DNA of 64,000 nucleotides from contig CALZFC010000004.1 in the NCBI GenBank assembly GCA_945643635.1, positions 2,419,001 to 2,483,000 on the forward strand. Reading direction: 5' to 3'. Below, piece by piece: positions 35,124 to 46,337 of the stretch. The position numbers were made by a program, and so were the translations under genes. The stretch is from Allodiplogaster sudhausi (taxonomy: Eukaryota > Nematoda > Chromadorea > Rhabditida > Diplogasteridae). The notes beneath the pieces were generated by a model. That model saw nothing but the letters and a program-made list of their open reading frames with translations, ran no database searches and was not told the DNA's origin. Positions within the stretch are counted from its first letter, which is position 1. Each line of letters starts with the position of its first letter.

Positions 35124-37084
35124 CAAGAAAACATTGAAGAAAACTGTTAGGTATTAGTTCGGTAGCACTAGACTGTAGAAGGGCTAACCTTCGTCGCGCT
35201 CAGTAGTTCCTCTTTTAATCTTGACAAGCATGTCTGTGCACCCGTAGTCGAGTCCGTCCTTCGACACAGTCGCGATTGCTTCTGTAATAGAAAAAAAGTT
35301 CACAAACTTAGTACGACAGAAAAACCTCCTGGATGAGTGTATCGTGGGACAAGAATCAAGGTTAATTTATGTTTATTTATTTTATCTTTGTTAATTTGCC
35401 TTAAAAAAGTTAAACTAGAGCTACATAGATATTCGCTCAACTTTGCAATGATGTAGATTAGCGGGATACTTTGAAATTAGAAGGCTTGCCTATATGTTCA
35501 AAAAGTGGCGTCATGCTGTTACAATCTTCAAGACTTGTGGAATAGTAATGAGCGTGCTCGTCCTTTGGAGTCATCCGATACAGAATGAGTTTCTCTAATA
35601 CAGAGTGAGTTGTGGTTGGCAAGGATGTTGATTGAGTGGTTTCTGTGGTTGATGGTTGTGTTGATTGGGTGGTTTTTGCCTTTGATGACGATGTTGATTG
35701 AGTGGTTTCTGTTGTTGATGGCGCTGCTGATTGAGTGGTTTGAGTGGTTTCTGTAGTTGGTGGCGATGTTGATTGAGTGATTTCTGTTGTTGATGGCGAG
35801 GTTGATTTAATGGTTTCTGTCGTTAATAACGTCATTATTTTTGATGTCATCCTGCAATCGATCGACAATTAAAAATTTCCTTATTATTTCAATTTTTGAA
35901 ATTTCCAGAGATTCTTACGCATGTAACTACAGAATCGTACTTGGTAGATGTTGAGGTCGCCGTGGATGTTGAAGTAGCAGCCGAGGTCGATGACAAGTCG
36001 ATGACGTCAACCTCCTTGAGGACAGTTGGGGTGTAGCTAGCAGGCTCCTCAATCGTTGTGGGTTCAGTAGTCACAGGTTCAGTCATCATAGATGCAGTCG
36101 TCCCTGGAGCACTCATGGAAGAAGACTCGCCTCCATCTAGGTCTTTAGTTGTCACGATTGTGTTGTATCTCTTGTGAAATGTTGTTATGTTGTTCTTGTG
36201 GACAAGAATTTGCATATTAAAAAATAATAAAACAATATCAAGTTACCAATGCATACATAATAACAGCATCTTCTACTAGCCGATTTCTTAATCCTGATTT
36301 TAACATTAATATTGCCATAATTAACCTTCGCCAAGTCTTGTGATTGTCGATTGTTCATTGTCAGCAACTTTGCATTGTTGTGCTGTTCTGTTAAAGCGCC
36401 AGTCTTCACCAGGCACCGGCTCCTTTTCACCGTAGTGCAGACATGTAGAACTTGTCGAATCAAGAGAAAATGCAAATGCATAGCAGGATTCGTTCTGACA
36501 ATGAGCATCGTAACTTACACAAGTTGGCTGTCATATTGCCACCATTACTTCTAATGCATGCGGTTTTCCTATACGATTTGCCGTTTAATCAAAATTGCTT
36601 TGTCCTGAAAATAATAGAAACCAGTGAAAGAAATAATTGAACTTTACAGCTGACCCGGATGCAAGCGCATGCGCATTTCCGAAGCAGATGCTCATCTCTG
36701 ATCGGATTATTGCTTGGTGGGTCGCGAAAGAAGTTCACTTCGCCTTCCTACAATGAGCAGATAGTCTTGATTAAAAAGAATTTAGGAGTATATTTTCAGA
36801 ACGATGATGACGGTTTTTATAGCACACGAGTTCTCAATTTAAATGCATGTGACCTTTTTGGCACATAGAGCTAATGATGATTTCATTTATTTTTCCATTT
36901 TTATCCCTCTTTTCGGCCCCTTTTTAGGACTCTACGAGGTCCCGTTTGGTAGAATAGAACCTTCGTTTAGAGCTGGAAGCTTTATCGGCCTCCCGTAAAA
37001 ATTAAGATGTATTACATACATCATACATACCTGCGCAGTGATCAGATGCAGATGAAGAACGAAGCAGGCGATTTGCCAGAACAT
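34929..37084 (-). CDS. Secreted PAN/apple plus mucin-like protein
   Basis: The start at 37084 gives MFWQIACFVLHLHLITAQ, a clear signal peptide ending at a splice donor; an in-frame ATG further upstream (37165) is less likely. The exon 36527-36326 encodes a PAN/apple-like module with CQNESCYAFAF followed by TCLHYG and a later QQC. Next come Thr/Ser-rich exons at about 36146-35950 and 35850-35530, with repeats of the form TTETTQSTS, suited to dense O-glycosylation. The last two exons, 35281-35189 and 35065-34929, join in phase and encode a cysteine-containing C-terminus with YSLCSRC. The internal joins around the Thr-rich exons need weak splice sites (for example AA/gtacga), so those borders are approximate. 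PAN plus mucin is the arrangement of nematode luminal or cuticle matrix proteins such as LET-653, but I see no ZP domain. Confidence 0.6.
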
Positions 37085-37239
37085 GGTCACAGCCTTCCAC
37101 GTAGAAGATGTCGACAGGAAGAGTGTGGATAGTGAATAAGACTTTTCCTGGCCTTCGAAATCCATTAGTTGCCGAGGAGATTTACAAGCGCGTCAGCTTT
37201 CTGTTCTCTGACGCATTCGAACACTTAGTGTAGCCAAAC

Positions 37240-37535
37240 TAACATGTGAGTTACGGCCACGAATATGTAACAAAAATGCAACTAAAATGTGGTTAATATG
37301 TTACTAATTGTAAGATGTAACAAACCTATACTAGAATAAATTGAAATGTAACTAAAATGTATCTACATATGCGGTAATCGTTGTGTACTTCGAGAGCTTC
37401 GCAGACGCGCTGTCCTGTCCGGTTCTGGTTAACGAAATTTATTTTACGATTTAGTAACACTTATTCTTATAATAGTTACAATTTTACTTAGTTACTATTT
37501 ACATTTTAACTACATATTAGTTACATTAAATCCAC
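37240..37535. repeat. Inverted repeat pair of gtaact-rich arms
   Basis: The arms at about 37240-37375 (repeats of atgtaac, aaaatgt) and 37440-37530 (gttac, acatttt) are roughly complementary. Between them is a non-repetitive stretch reading cttcgagagcttcgcagac that could be a captured exon piece. This suggests a small foldback element. Confidence 0.4.
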
Positions 37536-37959
37536 TGCTCAAAGCTTGTCAAAATTGTAGAAGTGCTTTCTGCATGTTTTTTTTGCAAAGGCCTTAAGCG
37601 ATGTTTTAGAAGCGTTGGACGAAGTGTTCGAATGCGTCATACGCGGCCGTCGGCAAGTACCGCGAAAATTTTGCAAAGACGCTCTACGCAGCCAGAATCG
37701 ATGCTCTTCTCTGTCCGCCACTGGTCGATGCATACTTTTATACATTTAATCTAAAAGTAAGCACAACTTTTTTTTAGTAATTAATGAGAAGTAAACAAAC
37801 ATGTATGTTTGTACATATGTCAGGCAATAACTTTTTTTATATATAATAAAATGAATACTGAAATAGGTGATGCTGGCGCCGCCGCTTGCGACGCCTCTTC
37901 GGCTGCAGTCGGCGATGATGTACACGACGCTCTTCAACCTGCTCGACTTTGCAGCGAGC

Positions 37960-38062
37960 GTGACGCTGCAAAGTCGAGCAGTCCGCGTGACGCTGCAAAG
38001 TCGAGCAGTCCGCGTGACGCTGCAAAGTCGAGCAGTCCGCGTGACGCTGCAAAGTCCGCGTG
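37960..38062 (+). repeat. 27-bp minisatellite inside an exon
   Basis: Three full units and one shortened unit starting gtgacgctgcaaagt lie inside the FAAH-like exon. The unit is the reverse complement of the DNA just before it: gctcgactttgcagcg at 37941-37956 pairs with cgctgcaaagtcgagc at 37964-37979. The last unit lacks eight bases, which causes a frame change. Confidence 0.85.
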
Positions 38063-38160
38063 ACGGAATGGAATGAAGAGGACGAGAAGAGGAGAAGAGA
38101 CTGGCCGAGGAGTACCCGTCGGCGGACGGCTGGTACAAGGAAGTCAAGCAGGTTGTCAAG

Positions 38161-38238
38161 GTGCGAGCTGATTGTGAGAGGGAGAGAAAGAGAGAGATAG
38201 AGATAAAAGTGAGCGAGAGAGTGAAGGGATCGAGAGAG

Positions 38239-38273
<35 letters not shown>

Positions 38274-38310
38274 AGGAAGAGATAGAAAACTGAGGGAGAG
38301 GGAAAGAGAG
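38161..38310. repeat. GA microsatellite in the FAAH-like intron
   Basis: This is a GA-rich, slightly imperfect tract filling much of the last intron of the FAAH-like gene. Confidence 0.8.
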
Positions 38311-38724
38311 TTAAACGGACGGTTGGAACGAGGAGATCAAGAGTGTCGTCATGGAGGGTGAAGATCAAAAGTTTTTTTTGAAAGAATTAATATCGATGGT
38401 TTTGATGTCTTGATCTTCAGGGTTCGGTCGGCCTTCCGCTCGGCGCGCAGATTGCCGCGCCGCCCTTCAAAGAGGAGCTCGTCCTCAAACTCTTCTCGGA
38501 TCTCGAAGATGCGAGGAAAGGAAAATGAAGTGATGCGCTATCAAGAACTCCACCACTCATTTTCTCTCTCGTGAAATAAATGTTTTGAGGCCGATTACTA
38601 GAAGCTATGGTTTGCCCATTGAACACTACCTTTTAATACTATGTACATACATCTTGAACAACACCGGGGGCAGTGTATTAAATTTTCGGTACTCAGGCTT
38701 ATGATAAACCAAAGAATATACATA

Positions 38725-40016
38725 TGACGCGATTTGCGAGAGAATCGTAAGGAAGCCAAAGAGCCGGGGACCCGGCAAAATTAGATATCGCTCAAAAGCT
38801 CTTTATAGGTACTTTTTAACACGGCGAAACGAGTGGAATGGGTCCGGGAGTCTGAAATCGCCATTTTGGCGAGCTGTGCGAGGTTTAAAATTCGAGAGCC
38901 CGATGAAACTTGCTGAGATGATCGCACATTCGCGTTTGCTGTTTCGCACAGAATAAAGCAATATTCGTGAACATTTTGTCATAAATAGACAAGATATTGC
39001 TTTACAAAGCTATTAAAGTAGAATTTGAAAATATTCACTTTTATGGTCTCAGCGGCCTCTAGACTTTGGAGAGGTGCCATTCTCTTATATGGAAAAATGT
39101 CACGGGTTTTCTTTCTTAAATTGTAGAGCAAAAAATTATCTTTCCAATGAGCTATAGTATGCCAGATATCGACGAGGTCTTTTATGTTTCCCAATTATAA
39201 AACTGTTGAAATCCGCGGGTTCAGCGTTCCTTTGACCTATGCACCGGGCTAGGTAAGAAGAAAAGCATTGTCTAGCCTAGTTAAGGGTGATTTAGTGTAG
39301 TGCGAACGAGTTGGAGTAGCAATGCAAAAGTCCGGGGTTCGATTCCACGGCCGAGCAAGTTATTTTTCCCGGCAATTAACAAATTTATTTTGCATTTAAG
39401 TTTTGTTTAAACAGTTACATAAAAACCTACATAAATTCCCTAGACAACCTTCATTCGGTATATCGCTTGTATTTCGCTTTCGGCGTTGGTAACGCCTAAA
39501 CAAAGTGTATGCCGATGCATAGGCACTGAACCGCGCGTATTTCAACAGTCTTATGACTGGGAAATATAAAAGACCTCGTCGATATCTGGCATACTATAGC
39601 TCATTGGAAAGATAATTTTTTGCTCTACAATTTAAGATAGAAAACCCGTGACATTTTTCCATATAAGAGAATGGCACCTCTCCAAAATCTTGAGGCCGCT
39701 GAGACCATAAAAGTGAATATTTTCAAATTCTACTTTAGCAGCTTTGTAAAGCAATATCTTGTCTATTTATGACAAAATTTTCACGAATATTGCTTTATTC
39801 TGTGCGAAACAGCAAACGCGAATGTGCGATCATCTCTGCAAGTTTCATCGGGCTCTCGAATTTTAAACCTCGCACAGCTCGCCAAAATGGCGATTTCAGA
39901 CTCCCGGACCCATTCCAATCGTTTCGCCGTGTTAAAAAGTACCTTTAAAGAGCTTTTGAACGAAATCTAATTTTGCCGGGTCCCCGGCCATTTTGATACT
40001 CTCGCAAATCGCGTCA
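38725..40016. mobile_element. TA-flanked foldback element with tRNA-like centre
   Basis: The termini are TGACGCGATTTGCGAGAG and its complement, with TA on both sides (38723-38724 and 40017-40018). The arms of about 480 bp pair closely. The centre (39240-39380) carries a tRNA-like block on the plus strand, with tttagtgtagtgcg as A-box-like and ggggttcgattcc as B box. A truncated copy lies at 23055-24185. No protein is encoded. Confidence 0.8.
39270..39350 (+). repeat. tRNA-derived block in the foldback centre
   Basis: The B box ggttcgattcc is perfect, and the A-box-like segment is spaced as in a tRNA. The acceptor and anticodon arms do not close well. A degraded copy is found at the same place in the related element (23575-23680, minus). 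It is probably an old tRNA-derived SINE carried along by the element. Confidence 0.5.
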
Positions 40017-40019
40017 TAT

Positions 40020-40283
40020 ATACTAGCAAAGTATGTTTGTTTCAAAATCAAGGAAAATTAAGCACCTCGATGCACTAATATTGCACATTTTCTCGTTCTT
40101 TGCGTAAGCACTCAAGAATACGAGGAGAAGTTTCGTATTCTTAATCCAATTGTAAAAGTAATTGCAGAATAACGTTTACAATTGTTCACCACCCTTCCGC
40201 TATTCATGTACGCGAACGACAATCAACCATGTACATATGAGTTAAAGTTGAGAAATGTAAGAGTGATAAAGAAGAGAGAAAGA

Positions 40284-40322
<39 letters not shown>

Positions 40323-40779
40323 ACTAACGAGAGAGAAAAGGTATGTGCGTCCGAATTTATTATTAATGCTAATATGTTAATTATTGTTTTACCACCTCGT
40401 TCGATCGAACCATCGAGGACCGTAAGTCCTTATTTTTATAAATTACGATTGAAGGAAGTAAAACCACCCGCACCTATAAGACAAGCACAAGAATTCGTGT
40501 GCTGACCAATTTGGACTGTTCATTTTTAATATTCCGGTATTCTCTCAATTATTCTCTCTCACTCTCACATTGCTGTTATCTATTACTCATTTGTCTTTTC
40601 AAATTCTTTCTCCACCCTCTCTTTCTTTCATTCTCTTGCTCTCTCACGTCCTGTGATTTATTTTTGCTGTTCGATTTTTTTTGCGCTTTTATTGAAAGCT
40701 ACAGTTCTAATCCGTTTGTCATTACAATTAACTATTTAAACATTCTTCTTGTTGATTAAAGCCGAAATATAATTCGTTT
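40020..40779. other. Intergenic, GA tract, no gene seen
   Basis: A (GA)n tract lies at 40285-40325. The remainder is AT-rich and pyrimidine-rich without a recognised exon. Confidence 0.45.
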
Positions 40780-42591
40780 CTAATTTACATGAGATGTTGC
40801 TAGAAATGGTGACGTTTTTGCCACATCATCTGCTTGGCTTTCAAAGTATTCGCCTAGCCACTCCCTAACACTCGCAGAAAGACGAGTTGGGGCATTCGGG
40901 ATATTCCCGTGGTAGGAGTTGGAAAACGGGCGCTCTTAATTATTTCATAAGAATTTTACACATTTGCATTGTTTTCACCTTTGTCCAGGAGTGGATGCCA
41001 TCGAGGTGGTTGAGTGTAGCGAGGTATTTCTGCATGGCCAACGCACCGTCTCCCCTAGCGGAAGTGATAGCATACCAAATGTGATTGATAATGCTGCGAC
41101 TCCAGTCTTTCAAAGTACCACTGCTCTTTCTCTTCGCTTTCTAAAAAAAAGCTAAAATATTAGAACATTTCTTTTCAAAGGAAAATCAACCTCTAAGATC
41201 AGCTTTGTGTGATTCCTAACAAGATGCCAGGCGTCGTTCATATGTTTTATATTATAGGGTCGAAGTGCAGCGGCCACAGAGCGACTCCTATAGGTCGTGA
41301 TGGACGTGATGGGATGGGCACTGGCACCGCCGATCTCTGCCAGCAAGGAGTCGAGCGCCTTCGTCATTCCCAGGGGCTCCATGGCTGGCGATGAGCCATC
41401 TGGGGGTTAGCTCGTTATGTTCATCAAACACATCATGGGGGATAACTTGCTAGTTTCCTTTTTCTCGGTAACGCTGAACGAAATGATAACGTTGTAAGGA
41501 AGGAGCATGATCTCATATCGGCAGCACATTGCGCTGAATCGTAAGCCCCATCGCCAGCGAGATGAATAGGTTCCCCCTGAAATTCAGATTTCTTATTTTG
41601 GAACCATTGTATTGAGATAGAACACATTTGTAATATCAGCAAGTAGCCGCTTGATCCAATAGTCGTGCTGACGCAGCTAGACTCTATCAACAGCCGGGGA
41701 AATGTAGTTCTCTCTTATTTTGTAGTATGAACTCTCGGACATAAAGGCCATTCCGAGTGTTTCAAAGGTGGATGAGACAGCCTGAGTAGTTAGGATGAAA
41801 AGCAAAAAATTATTGAAAGAGTGGCTTACCCCGAATCCATGCGTAGTCATTGTTACTGCTCCCACCAGATCTATGGAGACACCATGCAGTTTTTCTTTGC
41901 TTGAATTGGCCGCAGTAGCTACCTTGGGACTGCTGCTCCATACCCTTTTGTGGTCACGGTTGATCGTACAAAAAGAATGCACGTGAACCACCGGACCTTC
42001 AGTCCTTATTGTCACCTAAAGAAGTTATAGTACAATGATGATTAGAGGCATTCTATTCAAACTAACATCACATACTCCTTCCTTAGAGCATTGCAAGCAG
42101 TCTCGGAAGAGCATTGCCAGGTTATCCAAGAAGACTAGACCGTACTTAGCCGACGTCTGCATGTTACAGGTTGATGGGCGAACGGCTACCTCGTCTTCAA
42201 AGACCGACTCGACCTCCTGGTCCTCCAACGAAATGGGTCAGTTAGTTTATCGTTATTACGAATAGTAATATTTTGACTAACCTCTTCACTGGATTCTTCA
42301 TTGTACATTGGTGTCAAAGCAGGCGGTTGGCAAGGTGAAGCACTTGATAATATTGCTGATTTTGCGTGTCTTCCCGGAACAGCTCCAGCATCACACAAAA
42401 GTGGCATTTCAGAATCGAGAGATGGGCGACGTGGTGGAGGCGCTGCGATGAAGTAGGGCCGGAAAGAGGGCGGCAACGGCCGCACTGCTGGAGTTCTCAA
42501 CGGAAGAAGGAGGCTGTCGCTTCCCGCTCGACCTCGATGAAATCTCGGCGGACCCTGATTAGTTTGGTTTTTAGGTAAGCTACCAGTTTGT

Positions 42592-42622
<31 letters not shown>

Positions 42623-42997
42623 GTCTGTCTTTCTCTCTCTCAGTTTGTCTCTATCTCTCTTTCACCCTCTCTTTCTCTTTTGATTGTTCTATAAGTGAAT
42701 AAAGGAATGTAGAACCTGGAGTGTTGCCACAGTTGATGCCATTGGAAGAGCAGCAGGCAGACGTTGCTCAGTCCTGTTCCGTAGAACATGAAAATCGGTG
42801 GAGTCAAAATGTTCACGGCAAAGGTTGGGGTCGATGAAGAGGGAGATGTTACGACGTAGAGTAGCTTCTTGAGAGGGGTCATTTCGACAGATGGCGGATA
42901 TCCAAGCAGTTCTCTTAGTCTGATATGATGTGAACATCGACATCTGGCTGACTGTCTTGGTACGAGCACATATCACGCATGTTACTGATATTACCAT
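40780..42997 (-). pseudogene. THAP-type Kolobok-like transposase
   Basis: This is a DNA transposase gene in several exons. Exon 42997-42716 encodes a THAP-like zinc finger: CVIC near the start, a conserved W, then LCREHF and a final ALP. Exons 42554-42282, 42222-42067 and 42015-41830 follow in phase 0. They include CLQC, then HVHSFC and the VWSSSPK and DLVGAV segments that match the region before the catalytic core. Later parts are LAGDGAYDS (the usual G-D-G-x-x-D-S catalytic motif), MEPLGMTKALDSLL, HMNDAWHLV, the exon 41140-40979 with WSRSIINHIWYA, and a last exon with VREWL ending at 40780. Between about 41690 and 41450 the frame breaks at least once (a stop after the YISPAVDRV segment, and a shift before SFSVTEKKETS). 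I call it a recently decayed copy. The type is inferred from motif order; piggyBac is ruled out by the THAP and core motifs. Confidence 0.75.
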
Positions 42998-43183
42998 GGT
43001 GAATGACTGGCTCGGCGGGAAGTAGAATCATCATTCGTACCCTCCCAAATTCGTTCATTCCCTTAGGCTCTGTTTCTTGGCGCCAAGATTTGCCTGAGAC
43101 AGTAGCCGCCTTCCATTTTCTTTGAAATTTGTATGCTATTTCTGTTCCAGTGAAAAAGAGATTCAATGCATTTATCACGTGAA

Positions 43184-43436
43184 CTATTCAACATCAAAAA
43201 AGCCAGTGTACTGGCCGTCTTGCTCTGGCCACTTCTGTCGGATGGCCATGACCGCACAGGCTGGAAGCTCGATTCTATTGCTGCGACCAGCTCTTCCCCA
43301 TATCTCCGCCGCAAGGCATCGATATATCGCGTATCTCTTTGACCTGGAATTTGTCTACCTTTTTTATCTCTAAAACTCGCTACTTCTATCTATCTATCTC
43401 TCTCTCTTTCTCTCTCTCTCTCTTCTTTCCTCGTTC

Positions 43437-43485
<49 letters not shown>

Positions 43486-43931
43486 TTGTTGCTTGGAGTA
43501 GTAGGGATGGGTCTGGTGCTGCTTCCTTCATACATGTCGTACAAACGAGAAGCAAGCCGAGCTCCATTCTCGTCTAAGAACTGCCTTTGAAAGGCATCTG
43601 AGTCAGTGACGCAGTTGACGGTCTCCTCTACGAGACCGCCCAGGAATGCAAGAACTTCCCTTCCTCGACGGAGAAGCTTCTCCGGATGGTGCATCACCGA
43701 CTGGCAGCAATAAGACGTCGAGTACTCGCTGACCACTCTACATCGGCCACAGGAACATCGCAGAATGTCCGCGGTCGTTTCTGAACTGAAGACCTTCGAT
43801 GCACGCTGACTTTCCATTAGCCGCCGACGCTCTTCCGTCCTCTCCAGTTGCTCAGAGGTGGGGTCGAAAACGTGAGGATGAACTAGGTCATCCATTACCT
43901 GTATTTGCACGTGCTTTATATTTACAACCAT
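43184..43931 (-). CDS. P2X7 C-terminal-like zinc-binding domain protein
   Basis: Two exons, 43931-43486 and 43343-43184, join in phase (AA/gtaaga to cag/GTC). The first encodes CSCGRC and later SYCCQSV, spaced like the cysteine cluster of the cytoplasmic ballast domain of P2X7. The second encodes RSNRIELPACAVMAIRQKWP and ends YTGFFDVE before a stop. That corresponds to the R-x-x-x-P-x-C-x-x-x-x-I-R ... Y-x-G-F end of the same domain. No ion-channel part is present, as in many invertebrate proteins with this module, often linked to mobile elements. The first ATG is uncertain; a second in-frame ATG lies 11 codons downstream. It lies 187 bp upstream of the THAP transposase on the same strand. 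Confidence 0.65.
43390..43482. repeat. (CT)n tract in intron of the P2X7-like gene
   Basis: This is nearly uninterrupted CT on the plus strand, ending at the donor of the first exon of the P2X7-like gene. A similar CT/GT tract at 42590-42665 lies in the first intron of the transposase gene. Confidence 0.85.
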
Positions 43932-46301
43932 AAACCATTATCGAGAGTATGAATATAAACTCTTGCAATCGTGTAAATATGTACATAGCAGACTGCATCG
44001 GCTAAGCGGGATTGCGATGTTTGCTATTTCGCACCTTTCCCTCTTTCATTCGCGTGGACGCCATGCCCTATCGCTCTTGACTCAGAGTTCAAAGTACGTG
44101 AGTGGTAGAGAAATACACCGTAATCCTCCTATTAAAATGTTATTTTCTCGGGATAGAGGAATTTTTGTGAATTCGGACCACTTGCAATCGATGTTTCTAG
44201 CACAGCCTGACCAAATACAGCGAAAAAACGAAACATTATTTATTCGCCGGAGACCTCCTTTAAGGGGTCTGATATTGAGCGGGCTTCTGTTATATATTGG
44301 GCATTGCTTACTTCAGGGTTAGGCTACTATTATTAGGGGATTATACGGTATATATGTTGCCTTCTACACAAGGATACTGTTTGCGAAGCTGACTGCTAAT
44401 ATAAACAGCACTATCATTGGAAGTACATATATCAGGTCACAAATTTCGAAACAAAAAAGAGTGAAAATGGACTGAAAGGATGAGAGAAGCAGAGAGCGAG
44501 AGAGGAAGAAAAAGAGAAAAGAGAGAGAGAGGAAGGGAGAGAGCGAGAGATTAAGAGATACCGAAGAGAAAGCGAGAAATGTGAGAGAGAGCGGACAAGA
44601 GCTTATGAATCTACTTGACGGCTCACTTGGCATTCCTATGCCCGTTTTGGTGGCTAAATAAGGAGAAGCAGGCTAATGATGAAAAGTGGCCGAGCCATCG
44701 ACGGCTTCATTCTTCGCCTGAGTCTTTACCTCTCTCTCTGCATCCAGCTCTTTCGCGCTCTCTCTCACACACTCGTCAACAGTAATTACCAATTACGATT
44801 TGCCATGACCGCTCCTTCGGCTGAGTTCCACTTGTACTTTGTCTTTCTCTCATCTTCTATGTTTTGTTGTCATTCTATCTAAGTCATCTCAATCGTACAT
44901 CTGCTTTAGGTCACGGTCAATTTTTATGACTCAATTTTTTTTCCGCTCTTTAGCTTTTCTTTCTTTCTCTCTCTCTCTCTCTCTTTTCTCTCTCTCTTTT
45001 TTCTCCCTCTTTCTCTCTCCTTCTCTCTCTTTCTCTCTCACTTTCCTCGTCTCTATCTCCCTGGTCTTGTCATCATACCAATTTTGTTTGTTGCCTGACT
45101 CCATGACCACAAGTCACAAAGAATTCCGGTAAAAACATGGAATCAGAAAAGGTCTCTTTCTGCTCTCCTTTCTCACTCGTCATCACTCTCTCTCTCTCTC
45201 TCTCTCTCATTGCCTCTCCCGCTCTCTCTCTATCTAGCTCTCTCTCCCTATCCTCTCTCTCTCTCTCTTCCTCTCTCCATCTCTCTCACTCTCCCTCTCT
45301 CTCTTTCTCTCTCTCTCTTCCCTCTAATCTCTTCCTGCTGTCTCTACCTTGAACTGCTCTTCTCCAGTTGTTGCCTGGCTGCGTATCATTGCATCGTTCT
45401 TGTCATCATCAACAGCTTCACTTCCCCGTCGCCTTCCTTCTCTTCCTCATTAAGGCACCTCTGGAGCAGAAGGGTGGGGACACTGTTGAGGAATGACGGG
45501 GCTATGGTTGTGGTATGACGGGGGGGGGGGGGGGTAAGAGAAAGGAGCAGTTACAAGAGTAGTTAACAAAAGCGGGAACTCATTTTTAAAATGCGCCTTT
45601 CTATATCGTAACGACGTAATCGGCCAGTTCTGCGCCATTTTTACTTCTTTTTTTGGTCTCACTGATATGCAAGGCATGTGGATGTGTGTTCTTTGGCATT
45701 TCAGAGAGATAGTGAGAGAGAAAGAGAGAGAGGTAGAGAGTGATGGAGAGAGAGAGAGCAATAAAGAGGGAGAGGTATACAGAGAGAGAACGAGAGAGAG
45801 AGAGTGAGAGAGAAAGAGAGAACGACAGAGAGAGAATGAGAGAGAGATACACAGCCATGCCTCAACCCTCTCTAGAAGTCCATCTGATGTGCAAAGCCGA
45901 CAAATGGTCGCTAAGTGCCATTGGCATTGCCGATGTGGAGTTGGGGGGGGGGGAAGACGGAGGAAAGGAGAGGAAAAGAGAAAGAGAGAAGGAAGGAGAG
46001 AGAGACAGAGAAAGAGAGAGAAAAGAGGTGGTACCTGAACCTGGCGTGGACCTGGCCGAGAGGGCCAGGGCGGTGTCGAATGGAGGTGAAGAGGAGGCGA
46101 GGAGAGTGGCCGAAAAAGGAGTGCCTCCAGAACCACCCCTGAAGAGAGGGAGAGAGTGAGAGATTCATGTGATAGGCAGAGAGAGAGAGCAGAGAAATGA
46201 AGGAAGGAGAAAGACAGAAAGATGTAGAGAGAGATAGATATGGAGAGAGTGAGTGTGTGTGAAAGAGAAATACAGAGAGAGCGAGAGAGAGAAAGAGAGA
46301 A

Positions 46302-46337
<36 letters not shown>

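Larger units (their letters stand above)
37646..38528 (+). pseudogene. Fatty acid amide hydrolase-like gene, 3' end, frame broken
   Basis: Three exons resemble the C-terminal part of FAAH (amidase-signature enzymes that hydrolyse fatty acid amides at membranes). The first, ending at about 37744, encodes GKYRENFAKTLYAARIDALL and CPPL. The second, 37867-38160, encodes MMYTTLFNLLDFAAS, then a minisatellite, then LAEEYPSADGWYKEVKQVVK. The third, 38421-38528, encodes GSVGLPLGAQIAAPPFKEEL and a stop. In the second exon the frame is the same before and after the minisatellite. Between them a TGA occurs near 38076, and the expected VTEWNEEDE is read in another frame, which means two compensating shifts. 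The first exon is also preceded by a frame change near 37640. The catalytic Ser-Ser-Lys exons are not in the window region examined. It is a broken gene or an assembly error. Confidence 0.65.

Noticed and set aside
45450..46136. A 228-codon minus-strand open frame and similar long frames through the microsatellite region
   Set aside because: They consist mostly of Leu-Ser or Arg-Glu repeats from CT/GA tracts, with no conserved motif; open frames arise automatically in such tracts.
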